A DNA stretch of 64,000 nt from Phycomyces blakesleeanus NRRL 1555(-) (lineage: Eukaryota > Mucoromycota > Mucoromycetes > Mucorales > Phycomycetaceae). The position numbers and the translations under genes were made by a program. Positions 25,055 to 36,020 of this stretch are shown piece by piece (position 1 is the stretch's first letter; each line of letters opens with the position of its first letter). Under the pieces are notes generated by a model, which searched no databases, had not been told where the DNA came from, and saw nothing but the letters and a program-made list of their open reading frames with translations. The stretch covers positions 1,000,262-1,064,261 of the forward strand of contig NW_017265152.1 of the NCBI RefSeq assembly GCF_001638985.1, given 5' to 3'.

Positions 25055-25780
25055 TTATAGCCAATAGCATGCCTGTTTTAGTCTATTAGTTTTACTTTTT
25101 GTCAAATACGATTTATGGGATTTTCTATTATTTTGCATCTAAGCCAATAAAATATTCTAAATATGGCAGATCTATACCTTTTTAGGTATTTATATTCTCT
25201 TTATGATTGGTTTAACAAATGCATGATGTTTTATATTGAATTTTTTGGTTTTTATTGATCAAAATAATACAAGTTAAACATAAAGAAGTATGCGAAGAAG
25301 AAGTACTAATTTTTATGATATTTAGTAGCAGCTTAAGCTATATATTCATTAAATAATATACATATATCTGTTTTTATGTGATATTTTTTACATTTTTTTT
25401 TAGCTAAAAAAAAAGGCCATTCTCTAAGTACTATGATATTGATGAAGGCATGTATATTGCTTAATTGATTCTTTTTATCAAAGAATATAATCCTGCTTTG
25501 TGTTAACATTGTCATGTCTGATTCCTACTTTTGAAAAACAAGAAGACAGATTCCTTGCAATTCTCTAAATCTACCGAGATTTCTAATGAGCATACGAGCA
25601 ATCTTGACAACCAAATTGTACTTGATGCAGACATTTTTCTGTCAATTCTTCTCAAGTTACTTTCTTTTGTCAACTTTGCTGATTCGTATTTTATTAATAC
25701 TAGCCTTAATAGCTATTAAGTATGTTTCTTTTAAAGACACTTAATAATTCTAGACCTTGTGAAAAAAAAAATAGAAACAA

Positions 25781-26035
25781 GTCCTTTTTAGATGTACCAA
25801 TCTAAATTGTTTGGAGAACATGGACGGGTCAGAGGTTATGCATCGTTTGTGGAATCGGGATGTTGCTTCTGTCCTGAACTTCCGACATATACTTAACAAT
25901 CTGAGATATGATGGGACTATACCTGTAAGGTTCACCCGCGTCATTCGGATTGGACGTATCAGAAGACAAGCAGAACAAGATCTCCAGGAGGGTCGTCGTT
26001 TGAGACAAAGACTGACTAGAATTCAAAGAAGATGA
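25781..26035 (+). pseudogene. Fanzor/TnpB-like nuclease C-terminal remnant
   Basis: An open frame on the plus strand reads LFRCTNLNCLE, then RLWNRDVASVLNFRHIL, then DGTIPVRFTR and a basic R/Q-rich tail ending in a stop at 26035. A C..C-type knuckle followed by WNRD.NA..N is the signature of the zinc ribbon and RuvC-III motif in TnpB and its eukaryotic relatives (Fanzor, OMEGA nucleases), where the Asp of NRD is catalytic. Only one Cys pair is visible; the expected first half of the zinc ribbon and the RuvC-I and RuvC-II parts were not found upstream. It is therefore probably a broken insertion. The assignment rests on motif memory, not on a search. Confidence 0.5.
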
Positions 26036-27009
26036 AAAAATTCCGTCCTGGTTACCGCTTAGGACCCACCCAAGCTACCGCTGGTAAGCCATTAGATTTT
26101 AATAACTTGGTATTTAGTTTTGTAATGGGTTGAAAAAGCTAAGAAAAAGATGTTTTGCTTTGACTGCAAAAAACATGGTGGGGTAAAAAAAAAAGTAGAA
26201 TATAAAAGAGAGCGAGAGAGAAATTGGTGCATAATTAAAAGTCAAGTACAAGACACTTTAAACCCCGGAAAACTTGCAACAATTCACTAAAATCACCTAT
26301 TTTTTTTTCTATAGGGTACATTACCTACTAGCTGTCGCTTGAGTTTGGACTTATCAAAATCAATATATAAATCTGAAACAACTTTTGCAAATTAATGATG
26401 CCTACCTATGCTGGTGCTATGAGTAAACTATTATATACTTCACCTTCCTGGCGAGGGTTTCAGTGTTATATTCTTAATTGCATCAGTGCAATAGCTTCTC
26501 AAAGTTATTTTTGCTCGTACTGTTACAACTAATTCTGAATGACATTACACTCTTCGGTTGTTGTTGAAACCTTGGCTGTATTTGTACTGCTTTTGACTAT
26601 CTGCTCCTGTAAAAATTCCGTTTTGACTTGTATTAAAGAGTATGATGAAGAAGGCGCGTTAGAAAATACACGAGAATATATCAGGAGAAGATTAAAGGCA
26701 AGATCTATATCTGAAAAAGAAAACACTTAAGGAGCTGGATACTGCTATCCGGTGGTGTTGAGCAATATTCTAGCTAAAGTTTGTGAAAAGTATTATTTGT
26801 CAATGCTTAATAAAACAGACTAGATCAAAGTGACGCATATAGAACTAAAAAACAATTGATTGCTTTTTAATGATAGTTTTTTTTTCAAACATGGTTTATT
26901 AGGTAAAAACAGACAAACTAGAATACAAAGTTAAAGGGCTATAACAATGGATACCATATTTTAGGCTCCGGCGAATTAAGATAAGAAAAGGTTGGTTAAC
27001 TACGCGTTC

Positions 27010-27273
27010 TCAAGTTTTTGCTGTATTGTTTGGCGACTTGATATTATTACCAGTATTTAAGATGTATTTCAATAAATACGTGGGCGTATAGTCAATTTTT
27101 ATACATAATCTAGTATAATTTATTAATGCACCATCATATCTCTCTGATGTCTCAAAGAAGTTCATTATCGTACGCGGTCTGATCGGTGTCCTAAAATCCA
27201 AACTGTTCGTAGGATATTCGACACAAGCCACATGAGTCAAGTTTACTCCCACGAATGTACAGTTAGTGAACAA
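27010..27273 (-). other. Unassigned open frame, possible gene remnant
   Basis: A minus-strand frame of 87 codons, unusually balanced in composition for this region (for example HVACVEYPTNSLDFRTPIRP and RPRTIMNFFETSERYDGAL). It has no homopolymers and looks like genuine protein, but I do not recognise the family and see no partner exons. It could be a relic of a multicopy gene or element. Confidence 0.25.
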
Positions 27274-28029
27274 GTAAAGATATGGTCAGGATGCATACTC
27301 TGACTTTATGTCTTTCTGAATTTCGTCCAACAATTTAAGTTTTAAAGGACTCAAGATTTATTTTAACTGCTTATTTGTCATATCTTTTTTCTAAGACGCT
27401 TCTTATGCGCATCTTTATTCTTTAATGCTTATTTCAAAAAGGGCCTTACAATCAACAATATACATTTTAAAATTCGTCCAGCACAGCTACTTGACAGTAC
27501 CTTGGTTACTCTTTCCAAAAGTTAAACTTTAGCAACCAATCTACTTCCTCAGGTATCAATGCTGCTGCTACATCCATGATTCCAAGTTTTCTTAACCACA
27601 AAATTCTTGGATTTTATTGGTCCAAAAACAGACTCAAAATGTGGAGAAAGATTATGTGGTCCGTGTATGTTGGGGTTTCGATGGATGGATCAATTCACAA
27701 CTTATCATTTTTCTCAAGTTTTTTATTATTTTCTACATTGCATGACTAAGAATAAAATAAAAAATAAAGGGCTATTCGAAATTTCAGGTGTGTATTCTGT
27801 AAAGCAGGAGAGGGGGTTGATAAAGAAGGGAAAGGGGTAAGATTTTCAAAGTTAGACTTTAAAAGTATATTCTATTGGCCTCCTCATAGAAAGCAAAAAT
27901 ACAGGTTCTGGAATAGCCAAACTAAATTAATAAATAACGAAACTGTTTAATTTCATTTCATTTTTGCAAACCACGTTATAAATAGTATTCTACTTTTGAA
28001 AACTGTGCTGCAGTAATAGAATATTCCTC

Positions 28030-28330
28030 AAATATCATTGACATCATTGACATAATCATTGACATTACAATAATCTTCGTCATCATCTTCGTCTTCATAA
28101 TCATCGTCATACTCATCACTGACAACAGAATAAAGGGGCATTTATTTTTGGATTTTTTATTATTATTAGTATTATTAACCTATACTTTGAACTGAAGAGT
28201 CTTGCTTACACGTTCTGTTGGATTTTCTGATAGAGACTTCATTAGCTCTCAAAAGATTTAATCCAAATGCATCTAATTTATAACTCGCATGGTTATGTTT
28301 GTTCAATTATCCGTTATCCTTCAGTATCAG
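28030..28330 (-). pseudogene. Coding-like remnant with acidic tail
   Basis: On the minus strand a segment reads HASYKLDAFGLNLLRANEV and, further on, an Asp/Glu-rich end (SDEYDDDYEDEDDDEDY) before a stop near 28030. A plausible GT-AG intron could join the two parts. The family is unknown. It may be a decayed copy of a multicopy fungal gene. Confidence 0.25.
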
Positions 28331-29343
28331 TTACAGCAAAACGGATAAGAGCAAATTTGATTTATAGAATGTTGGATCAAGAACCATTTTGTTATCATAT
28401 ACTATCGTACTGTACTGTACTGTACTGCACCTCAGCTTAACTCAATCTTGGTTTGTCATGGCTATCTAAACAAAAATAATTAAAGCTATTGAATGTGTTT
28501 TCTAGCATCTTCCCGGAACCTTGTTTAAATAAATGGATCAATAATTGCATAAATTAATTAATTAATATAGGGAAGAAGAAGTTATCCTTTAAATATAAAT
28601 ATAAAAGCCAAATTACTCACAAAACTTCTTTCTTTACCAACCACATTAAATTTAATACATTATTTAATAGTTCTCTATGCACTTTTCTTCTTCTTTGGGC
28701 TTAACAAACAATGCTTGCTATAATAAAGATGTATTATTTAAAATTAATTCGTTCTATTACTCAAGTCACCCAATTCTGGGCTGGAGAGGCTAGAAGTTAC
28801 TTTTAGATCTCTTTTTATCCTCTTGATTTATCCAAGTTCTTAAAGTCAAACCGCCTGTCCTTTTCTCTTGTGTGTGAGTAGGTGTGTGTGTATATTTTTT
28901 TATAGTTATCGCAAAGGATGTTCCTAATACAAACTTTTGTGTAACACATCGTTACAACACAGAAACAGTCACTTGTGCGAGTCACTTTACAAAAATTTTC
29001 GATTTTTTTTTTCTATTAGCGACTGGTGTGAATAACTAATTTTTTTTTGTCTATAAAAGCACTCGCTCACTTGGCAATCCTTTTGTTCTCTACCCAATCA
29101 TGCTTATATCCTGTGTGCTCTTCTCTTCAGTGAATTGTATCCTTCGGGAAAAGTATGGGAGAATAAACTCTGGTTTTCTACACTCAACTTTAGTAGTAGA
29201 CTCTATGCGCTCTAATCGCCTAGAGTCTCTTGAGGTTGGAGACCAACAAATAATTATATACATGTGTATATATAATTTTAATATTAATAACTTAAAAAAT
29301 GAAAATGAAAATGAAAACAAAAAGGAATTATTGTTAAGAGAAA

Positions 29344-30984
29344 TTATTTTTTATCAAGATCCATCTCTTGTAACACTCGTAACCACTCTGTACCCGCTTC
29401 TGAACGAATTGTTTCAATTTTTCGACGAAATGCCTCTGTGTCTGTATTTGGTAGTGGCGGTGGACTTTGACTGTCTACAGACCCTGAACGAATAGAACGT
29501 GTGAGAGAAGATTTTGACCGTTTCTTGTGCGGGGATTTGCGTGACAGTTGAGTTTCTTGGACGGCTTGTTCAAGCGTGGCAACTCGAAGCACATGCGTAT
29601 CATCTTTGAGAGAATGTACAGACGAGGCTGCTGGCATCACGGGTTCTCCAAGCCGAATCATACGTTTTGTCTTTAGGGATTTTGAGCGAGTGATTAGAGG
29701 TGGACACGAATGCTGGGTGTGTCCCTCATCACAGGCAGCAATTGAGCGAGGTCTTGGCCAAGCATTGACAGGTTTCTTTTCTTTGATAATCTGAGCAGTA
29801 TCACTGGCTCGTCTTTGAGGAGACATCCAGAGTCGTTCCTGGTGGGTTAGTTTTGCATTGTCAAGTATCACCCTTGACCCTGCCATTTCAAATATCCTAA
29901 ACAGTTCAATACGGTATTCGGTCTAAAAAACAGAGATATATATATATATTATAATATAATTATATAAGTATATGCATATAATATATATATATATATACAT
30001 TTTTTATGCAAAAATAATAATAATAAAAAATAAGTTTAGTTTTCTTATTATTTTTTCTTTCATTATTTCAAATACGTTACGGGGTTTTTTTTTTCAAAAC
30101 TCAACTTGTTCAGTGCAGGGATTACTTTGAACCCAAAGTGTTTCGAGGTTGGGTAAGGGGGCCAGTAGTTTGAACTCATCAAGAGATTCAATACAGTTCT
30201 CACGCAAATCGAGACGTTCGATGGCCCACAGCCTGTCAAGTGAGTCAATGATACGAATTGAATTTCCTCTCAGATTGAGCTCTTGGATATTCCCCACTGT
30301 GGTGTGAATTGCAGCCACAGAGGATATCTTGTTGTGAGCAAGATTGAGGTACTGGAGATTGAAGAGACATGAGAGTGCTTCGGGAATACGGTCCAATAGA
30401 TTGTGCGAAACATCGAGATGTGTGAGACTCTGAAGCAATTCCAGGCTTTGGAGACGCGCAAGGGTATTGTTGGCCAACGACAAGGAGGTGAGATGAATAG
30501 TATCGGGTGACCACACAACAGCATCCGGAACGTCATCTAGTTGGCCGTGTTGGACGACCAAGTGTTTCAGGGTGACGGGGGGAACATCCATGCAGCGCGG
30601 ATGGATTTGCAGCAGCACTAGGCGACTAAGGTTGCCAAAACTAGCCAAGGACACCCTCTCTGTCTTCTCCTCAGCATCAAACCCATCGATGGTCGGGCCA
30701 GTGCGGTCTACACTCAGGCAGGGAAGCTTAGATAGTTTATCAAATAGTTCAGACGTATCACCTTGGCTCTTGGATTTGAGGCCCCACAGACTCCACCGCT
30801 TGGGTTTCTCTGTCGCAGCCTCTGTTTCTTTCTCTTTTGCGGCCAGTGCGAGCTGGTGTTCTGCCTGTAAAAACAAGAGCTCTGACAAGTTCAAGTGCAG
30901 AGGAAGGGGAGAACTTGGGTGGAAATAGGCCTCATCTTGAAGAAGCTGGGTTAGCTGTCGGATCCATATGGCTCTGTTAACCAT
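29344..30984 (-). CDS. Leucine-rich-repeat protein
   Basis: Two exons, 30106-30984 and 29344-29922, give 485 residues; the intron starts with the less usual GTTGAG. The N-terminal 100 residues are helical and charged. About seven leucine-rich repeats follow (residues about 145-290), for example LTSLSLANNTLARLQSLELL, LTHLDVSHNLLDRIPEAL, LQYLNLAHNKISS and IQELNLRGNSIRII, closed by LETLWVQSNPCTE. Across the splice comes TEYRIELFRIFE...ILDN, the usual cap sequence. The tail is basic and Ser-rich with several KK/RS stretches and no enzyme domain. LRR proteins of this kind are binding scaffolds. The arrangement resembles nischarin-like or fission-yeast SPAC926.06c-like LRR proteins, but I cannot fix the orthologue. 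It lies 471 bases downstream of TAF4 on the same strand. Confidence 0.88.
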
Positions 30985-31455
30985 TCTTAATGACAAATCA
31001 AAGTGAAAGATGTAAAAGATTACGGAAAAAAGGTCAAGAGAATTGAAACTTTATATACCCCTTTTGTGTGTGTGTGTGTGTTTGTATGCGTATTATATTT
31101 ATTTATTTATTTTGCCCTTCATTTCATGGCGCGGATATCGAACCCAACTGAAGTCCAAAAGAATAAATAGACTTTTTTTTTTCTTCTTCTATTTTATTAA
31201 TATTATTATCATTATTATTATTAGTATTGTTGTTGCTGTTGCTGTTGCTGTTGGTGCTGCTGCTGTTGTTTTTGCTGCTGCTGCTGTTTAATTTGAATAG
31301 CCTTTTTCTTAATTTTATTTTTATTTTTATTTTTATTTTGGTTTGGTTTGGTTTGGTTTGGTTTGGTTTGTGTTTGTGTTTGTGTTTGGTTTTGGTTTTG
31401 GTTTTGGTTTTGTTTTGCTTTTGCTTTTGCTTTTGCTTTTGCTTTTGCTTTTGCT
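30985..31455. repeat. TAF4 3' flank made of simple repeats
   Basis: Directly after the TAF4 stop, the transcribed strand shows successive arrays of AAAGCA-, AAACCA- and AAACC-type units (about 31338-31455), then trinucleotide CAG/CAA-like arrays (about 31225-31290). The same strand read in a shifted frame gives long KQ and Q repeats, which are artefacts. The remaining part is the short promoter of the LRR gene. Confidence 0.65.
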
Positions 31456-33396
31456 TTATTTGAGCCATTGGTTGTATGTCTTGAGAAGCGTACGTTGTCC
31501 ATTACCCCTTCCAGTTTGGCAGTCGCGCTCAAGTGTGAAGATAGCATCTCGCACAGTGACTTTACGTGATCCTTGCTCTCCTAATCTTGGTCTACCAATC
31601 GTGGAAGGTGGAAGGAACAGCCCGACGTTGTCTTGACGGCCGAGATCACGGCCAGAGAGTGCATTCACGCTAAGACCTCGGCCTCTTCCACGCTTGGCGC
31701 TAGCTTCTGCCTTACGTCCTCTCGGTCTACCCCGACCACGCGGTGTATCCTCTGCCATACCTTCAGCAGTATTAAACCCTGACATTTGTTGTTGTGGTTG
31801 CCCTTGGCTTTGCACTTGGCTTTGACCTTGCACTTGGCCTTGGGCTAGTGGTTGCGCCTGCAATTGTGATTGTGATTGTGATTGTGATTGCGGTTGCGGT
31901 TGTAGTTGTGGTTGTGATTGTTGTTGTTGTTGCAGTTGCAGTTGCGGCTGTGCTTGAGGTTGTGGTTGCGGTTGTGGTTGAGGTTGAGGTTGTGTTTGAG
32001 GTTGCGCTTGAGATTGTGCTTGAGATTGAGGTTGAGATTGTGATTGTGCTGGGGGTTGTGGTTGTGCTTGAGGTTGTGTTTGAGGTTGTGTTTGAGGTTG
32101 AGGTTGTAAAGGTTGCGCTGGTAAGGGTTGAGAGGATGGGAGTTGAGGGGAGGATATTTGTTGTGGCTGTAGTGGTGGAGAAGGGGGTGCAGGAGCTGCT
32201 GGCATGCGGTCTTTGCCCATTCCTGTCAACATCCAACTCTTACGCACGCCACCTGCACTCATCAAAGCCGTTTCGTTTGTGTGCTTTTTACGAATATCTT
32301 CACTCATATTTCTGGCTGTCACACCTGGACCCATCTCCTTTTCCTTCTTTTTCTTTTTCGGTCTGTTCTCCTCATCAACATTCATTCCATCACTGTCTCC
32401 AAGTTGTGCACGGCGCTCGCGTTCGGCAATGATTTCCTTTCGCTTACGCTCTTCTTCACGCTCCACACGTTCTATAGCCAGCAGTTGTTTTTTAATATCC
32501 TGCTGAACCATAATTTTGTAAAGAGGCTGGCCATGTTCATCAACAGGTGGAGCATCAAATGTTTGCGAAAGCACACGATGCTTTGATGCAGCCACCATCT
32601 GCTCAATCAAGTGTCGCAGCCTATCTTGTGTGGCCAAAGCCAGATAAGATAAGAAATCTGGGTCGATCTTGTAAATAGAGAGTGGTTTTGCTAGTTTGCA
32701 GCATAGATAGATAGATAAATATCAATAATGATAATAATGATAATAGTCGAGATTTCTCTCTATCATTCTCTATTTACACTGCGTTTACCCATTTTCATGA
32801 CAGTGTCCCTGAGCATATCTGGGTTCATAAAATCCTGCATTTTGGATCGATCTACACCATCGGGTAATGATCCGCCAACCATTTCACCATCCTTTAAGAA
32901 ATGTTCGACTTCTTCCTAAAATAGCCCAAAGAAATATATATATATATATATAAATAAATAAAAATATTATGTATGTATGTATGTATGTATGTATGTATGT
33001 ATGTATGTATGTATGTATGTATGTATGTATGTAGATATATAAATAAATATGTAAATACACAAATAATACTATATTTAAAAATAGTGATACCATTACTCTA
33101 GTCAGTTTAGGGAATTAAAATTACCTTGAGATCTACGCCAGCATAGCCCATAACATCCGTGAGTGTATCATAATCAATCCTGTCACCCGAAGGACCCGAA
33201 GAAGAAGAAGGACCTGAAGATGATGCTGGGACTGATGGTTTTCTACAAATCCACAAATTCGACAATCAAAACCACGACACTAATATTTGCCCTCTTTGTC
33301 CATAAACATGCACACGCGCACGCACACGAACACGCACACATAAGCACGGACGTAAGTACGGACGTAAGTACGGACGTAAGTACGGATGTACTTAAG

Positions 33397-33429
<33 letters not shown>

Positions 33430-36020
33430 GCACACGCACACGCACACACACACACACAGCCACACGCATAACCACACGCATAACCACACGCATAACCACA
33501 CGCATAACCACACGCGCATCTACAAGTTCAGATACAAGCACACAAGACTTACGGTGGATTTTGGATCGAGCTTCGTGGGATTTGTAACCCGGGTGTGGGC
33601 ATGGCGGGTGTCTTGAACAATGGTAATGGGTTGTTTTGGGGTGAATGCATCGTCATAGGCCCATGATCTGTCTTTGCCCGTTTCATCTGAGGTGTACTAC
33701 ACAAAAGAAATATAGAAAGAAGGGAAGGAAAGCAAAAAAAAAAGGAAAAAACTGTCAAGATATCTCTCCCTCTTTCTTTCTTTCTTTCTTTCTATATATC
33801 TTTTTCTCTCTCTTGATTCTTGCTTCTCGCTTCTAGTTTCATTTATGGTAATTTCAATGTTATCTAGCTTACATAAGACCTGTCATCCCTCTCTGTGCAT
33901 CTTCTGCCCTGACTTGTGAGCTCGTCATAGTACGTTTACGATCGTTTGTGTCAAGTGGTAAAGTTGACTGCATCATAGCCATGGGGTCGTTTACAGTGTT
34001 TTTGTTGAGTACAACGGGTGGGCGGATGTTTGATGGTCCTGGAACATTATTGCTGTTATTAGCATTGACATTGACGTTGATATTTGCATTTGGGTTCGCG
34101 TTTGCATTTGTGTTGATATTGTTATTGGCGTTACCGGTGCTGATGTTAGGATTCGTGTTTGCATTGTTATTGTTATTGTTAATATTGCTGTTGATATTAT
34201 TGTTGTTGTTGTTGCTGTTGTTGTTACTGTTGTTGATATTGTTATTTGCTGTGTTTGCAGTGTTAATGTTGCTGTTGTTACTGTTAGCGTTAGTGCTGCT
34301 GTTGCTGTTGTTGCTGTTGTTGTTGTTGCTGCTGCTGCTGCTATTATTCGAATTTGAGTTGGGCTGTGCACTTGGTTTGTTTTTCAGGTCCTCCAACTGT
34401 TGATAGTGTTGCTGATCAAGCAACATTTTGGCTTGGAGCAAAAATTGATCGGCTGTCACCGCATTGTTCTTAATATTATATAACATATCTCAATTCATCA
34501 GTAAAAATTATCCTTTCTCTTTCTCTTTTATTTTCTTTATCGGCATATGCATATTTTCAAAATAAATAGATAATAATCATAGCAATAGTAAAAGTAAAAG
34601 TAAACAAATTACAAACCTGGAGCTCTCTGAATAACTCAATGAATTTCTCTTTACGATCAGGGGGTAGCTGAGAAGTAATGTTGTCAAGAAGAGTAGTAGA
34701 TGTAGCAGCAGATGGTGGGTTTGGGTTACGCTGTACAGGTCCAACAGGAGGTGGTGTAGGTGCAAGATTTGATGGATGATGCTGTGCCATGGGCATCATA
34801 GGGTGCTTTATATGACTGGGTGGATGGGGCGAAGGTGAAGCCATCAATCGTGCCCCAGGCATCATAGGGCTCTGGGAAGATGCGAGAGTTGGAATTGCTA
34901 CTGGAGGGCTCATGATAGGTGTGTGGTGCTGCTGTTGCTGATGTTGCTGATGTTGCTGGTGGGATAGCTGCTGGTGTTGCTGATGTTGCTGATGTTGTTG
35001 GTGCGGCGATTGTTGAAGTTGTTGCTGCTGGTGAGGCGATTGCTGGAGCTGTTGTTGATGAGGGGATTGGAGTTGTTGCGCGTGTGGTGATTGAAGCTGC
35101 TGTGGATGAGGTGATTGGAGTTGTTGAGGGTGGGGCGACTGAAGCTGCTGTGGATGGGGCGACTGAAGTTGTTGCGGATGGGGCGACTGTTGGATTTGCT
35201 GTTGATGGGGCGACTGTTGGATTTGTTGTTGATGAGGCGACTGAAGCTGTTGATGATGTGGTTGTTGATGCGGTTGCTGCTGTTGGTGTTGATGCTGTTG
35301 GTGTTGTTGCTGCTGCTGCTGTTGCTGCTGCTGTTGATGCGGTTGCTGCTGCTGTTGATGCGGTTGCTGCTGCTGTTGATGCGGTTGCTGCTGTTGATGC
35401 TGCTGGTGAGGCGATGGCTGTTGATGCTGCTGGTGAGGTGATGGTTGTTGATGCGGCTGCTGTTGGTGAGGTGATGGCTGCTGGTGCTGCTGATGTTGCT
35501 GGTGAGGTGATGGCTGCTGGATCTGTTGCTGCTGGTGTGATTGAGGCTGTTGGTGTTGCTGCTGTTGTTGATGCGATAATTGCTGTTGATGAAGCTGCTG
35601 CTGATGGTGTACCTGTTGTTGATGGTGGTGCTGTACCTGTGTTATTTGTTGTACCTGCGGCTGTTGCTGCTGTTGTATAGGCGAATCGTTTGGTTTGGTC
35701 TCTGCAGACTTTCCCCACATGTGTACCATATCATCCACATTCTGTTGAGATAGAAGCGACGCGTCTGCACTGGATGACGCCGGAGCTAATAGATCCTCGG
35801 TTGCATTTGAGCTAAACAGGTGTTGGAGTTCTGCAGGCAAATGAGCAAACGATTGCGAGTGATCGTCATTGTTGTTATTTATTGTTTGAACAATTGACTG
35901 GAAAGATTGGTCATTTGAAGATATAGGTCCATGGTTGTCTAAAATATCTTGGATAGAGAAATTGAGATCTGGAACATGGTTTTGCAGATCTGAAATCTCC
36001 TTTTGTTCTTCTTCTGACAT
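31456..36020 (-). CDS. TAF4: TFIID subunit TAF4
   Basis: Six exons in phase: 34617-36020, 33873-34468, 33553-33696, 33125-33242, 32789-32915 and 31456-32690; 1207 residues. TAF4 pairs with TAF12 through a histone fold and helps build the TFIID core. Exon 1 has an acidic start, a long Q/H/P repeat (about residues 110-350) and then LLDNITSQLPPDRKEKFIELFRE, which with NNAVTADQFLLQAK of exon 2 makes the TAFH-like helical domain. Exon 2 then carries an Asn-rich block. Exons 4-6 hold the conserved C-terminal domain: DVMGYAGVDLKEEVE, YKIDPDFLSYLALATQ, HLIEQMVAASKHRV, PLYKIMVQQDIKKQLLAIER and WMLTG. A Q/P repeat and an RGR-rich stretch follow, and it ends TLLKTYNQWLK. The start at 36020 is the first ATG of the frame. 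Homopolymer tracts make this longer than most TAF4 proteins. Confidence 0.94.
32970..33033. repeat. (GTAT)n microsatellite
   Basis: About sixteen tandem GTAT units inside the fourth intron of TAF4 (32916-33124). A tract this long is expected to vary in length between isolates. Confidence 0.95.
33343..33515. repeat. Two 12-mer arrays around a CA repeat
   Basis: Inside the third TAF4 intron (33243-33552), about four units of cggacgtaagta (33343-33400) are followed by a CA-rich tract and then by about four to five units of ccacacgcataa (about 33460-33515). Units are contiguous, with no spacers, so this is a minisatellite and not CRISPR. The first unit contains GTAAGT, identical to a consensus splice donor when read on the plus strand, but TAF4 is transcribed from the minus strand. 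Confidence 0.85.

Larger units (their letters stand above)
24072..29343. other. Gene-poor region with mobile-element debris
   Basis: About 5.3 kb between the acyltransferase start and the 3' end of the LRR gene, with no intact gene that I can support. It contains a pair of palindromic repeats (24958-25054), a Fanzor/TnpB-like C-terminal fragment (25781-26035), an unassigned open frame at 27010-27273 on the minus strand, and a minus-strand coding-like remnant with an acidic tail near 28030-28330. The rest is AT-rich. Confidence 0.55.

Noticed and set aside
31794..32432. 212-codon hydrophobic frame on the plus strand
   Set aside because: It is the antisense shadow of the Q/P repeat in TAF4 exon 6, all Val/Ile/Ala from repeat complements, not a membrane protein.
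33243..33519. Array resembling a CRISPR or repeat protein
   Set aside because: The units are contiguous 12-mers without unique spacers in an intron of a eukaryotic gene, so it is a minisatellite.
34919..35680. 253-codon open frame antisense to TAF4 exon 1 (Val/Ala/Asp-rich)
   Set aside because: It is the complement of the TAF4 CAA/CAG/CAC repeats; it has no conserved motif, and the sense frame is strongly supported.
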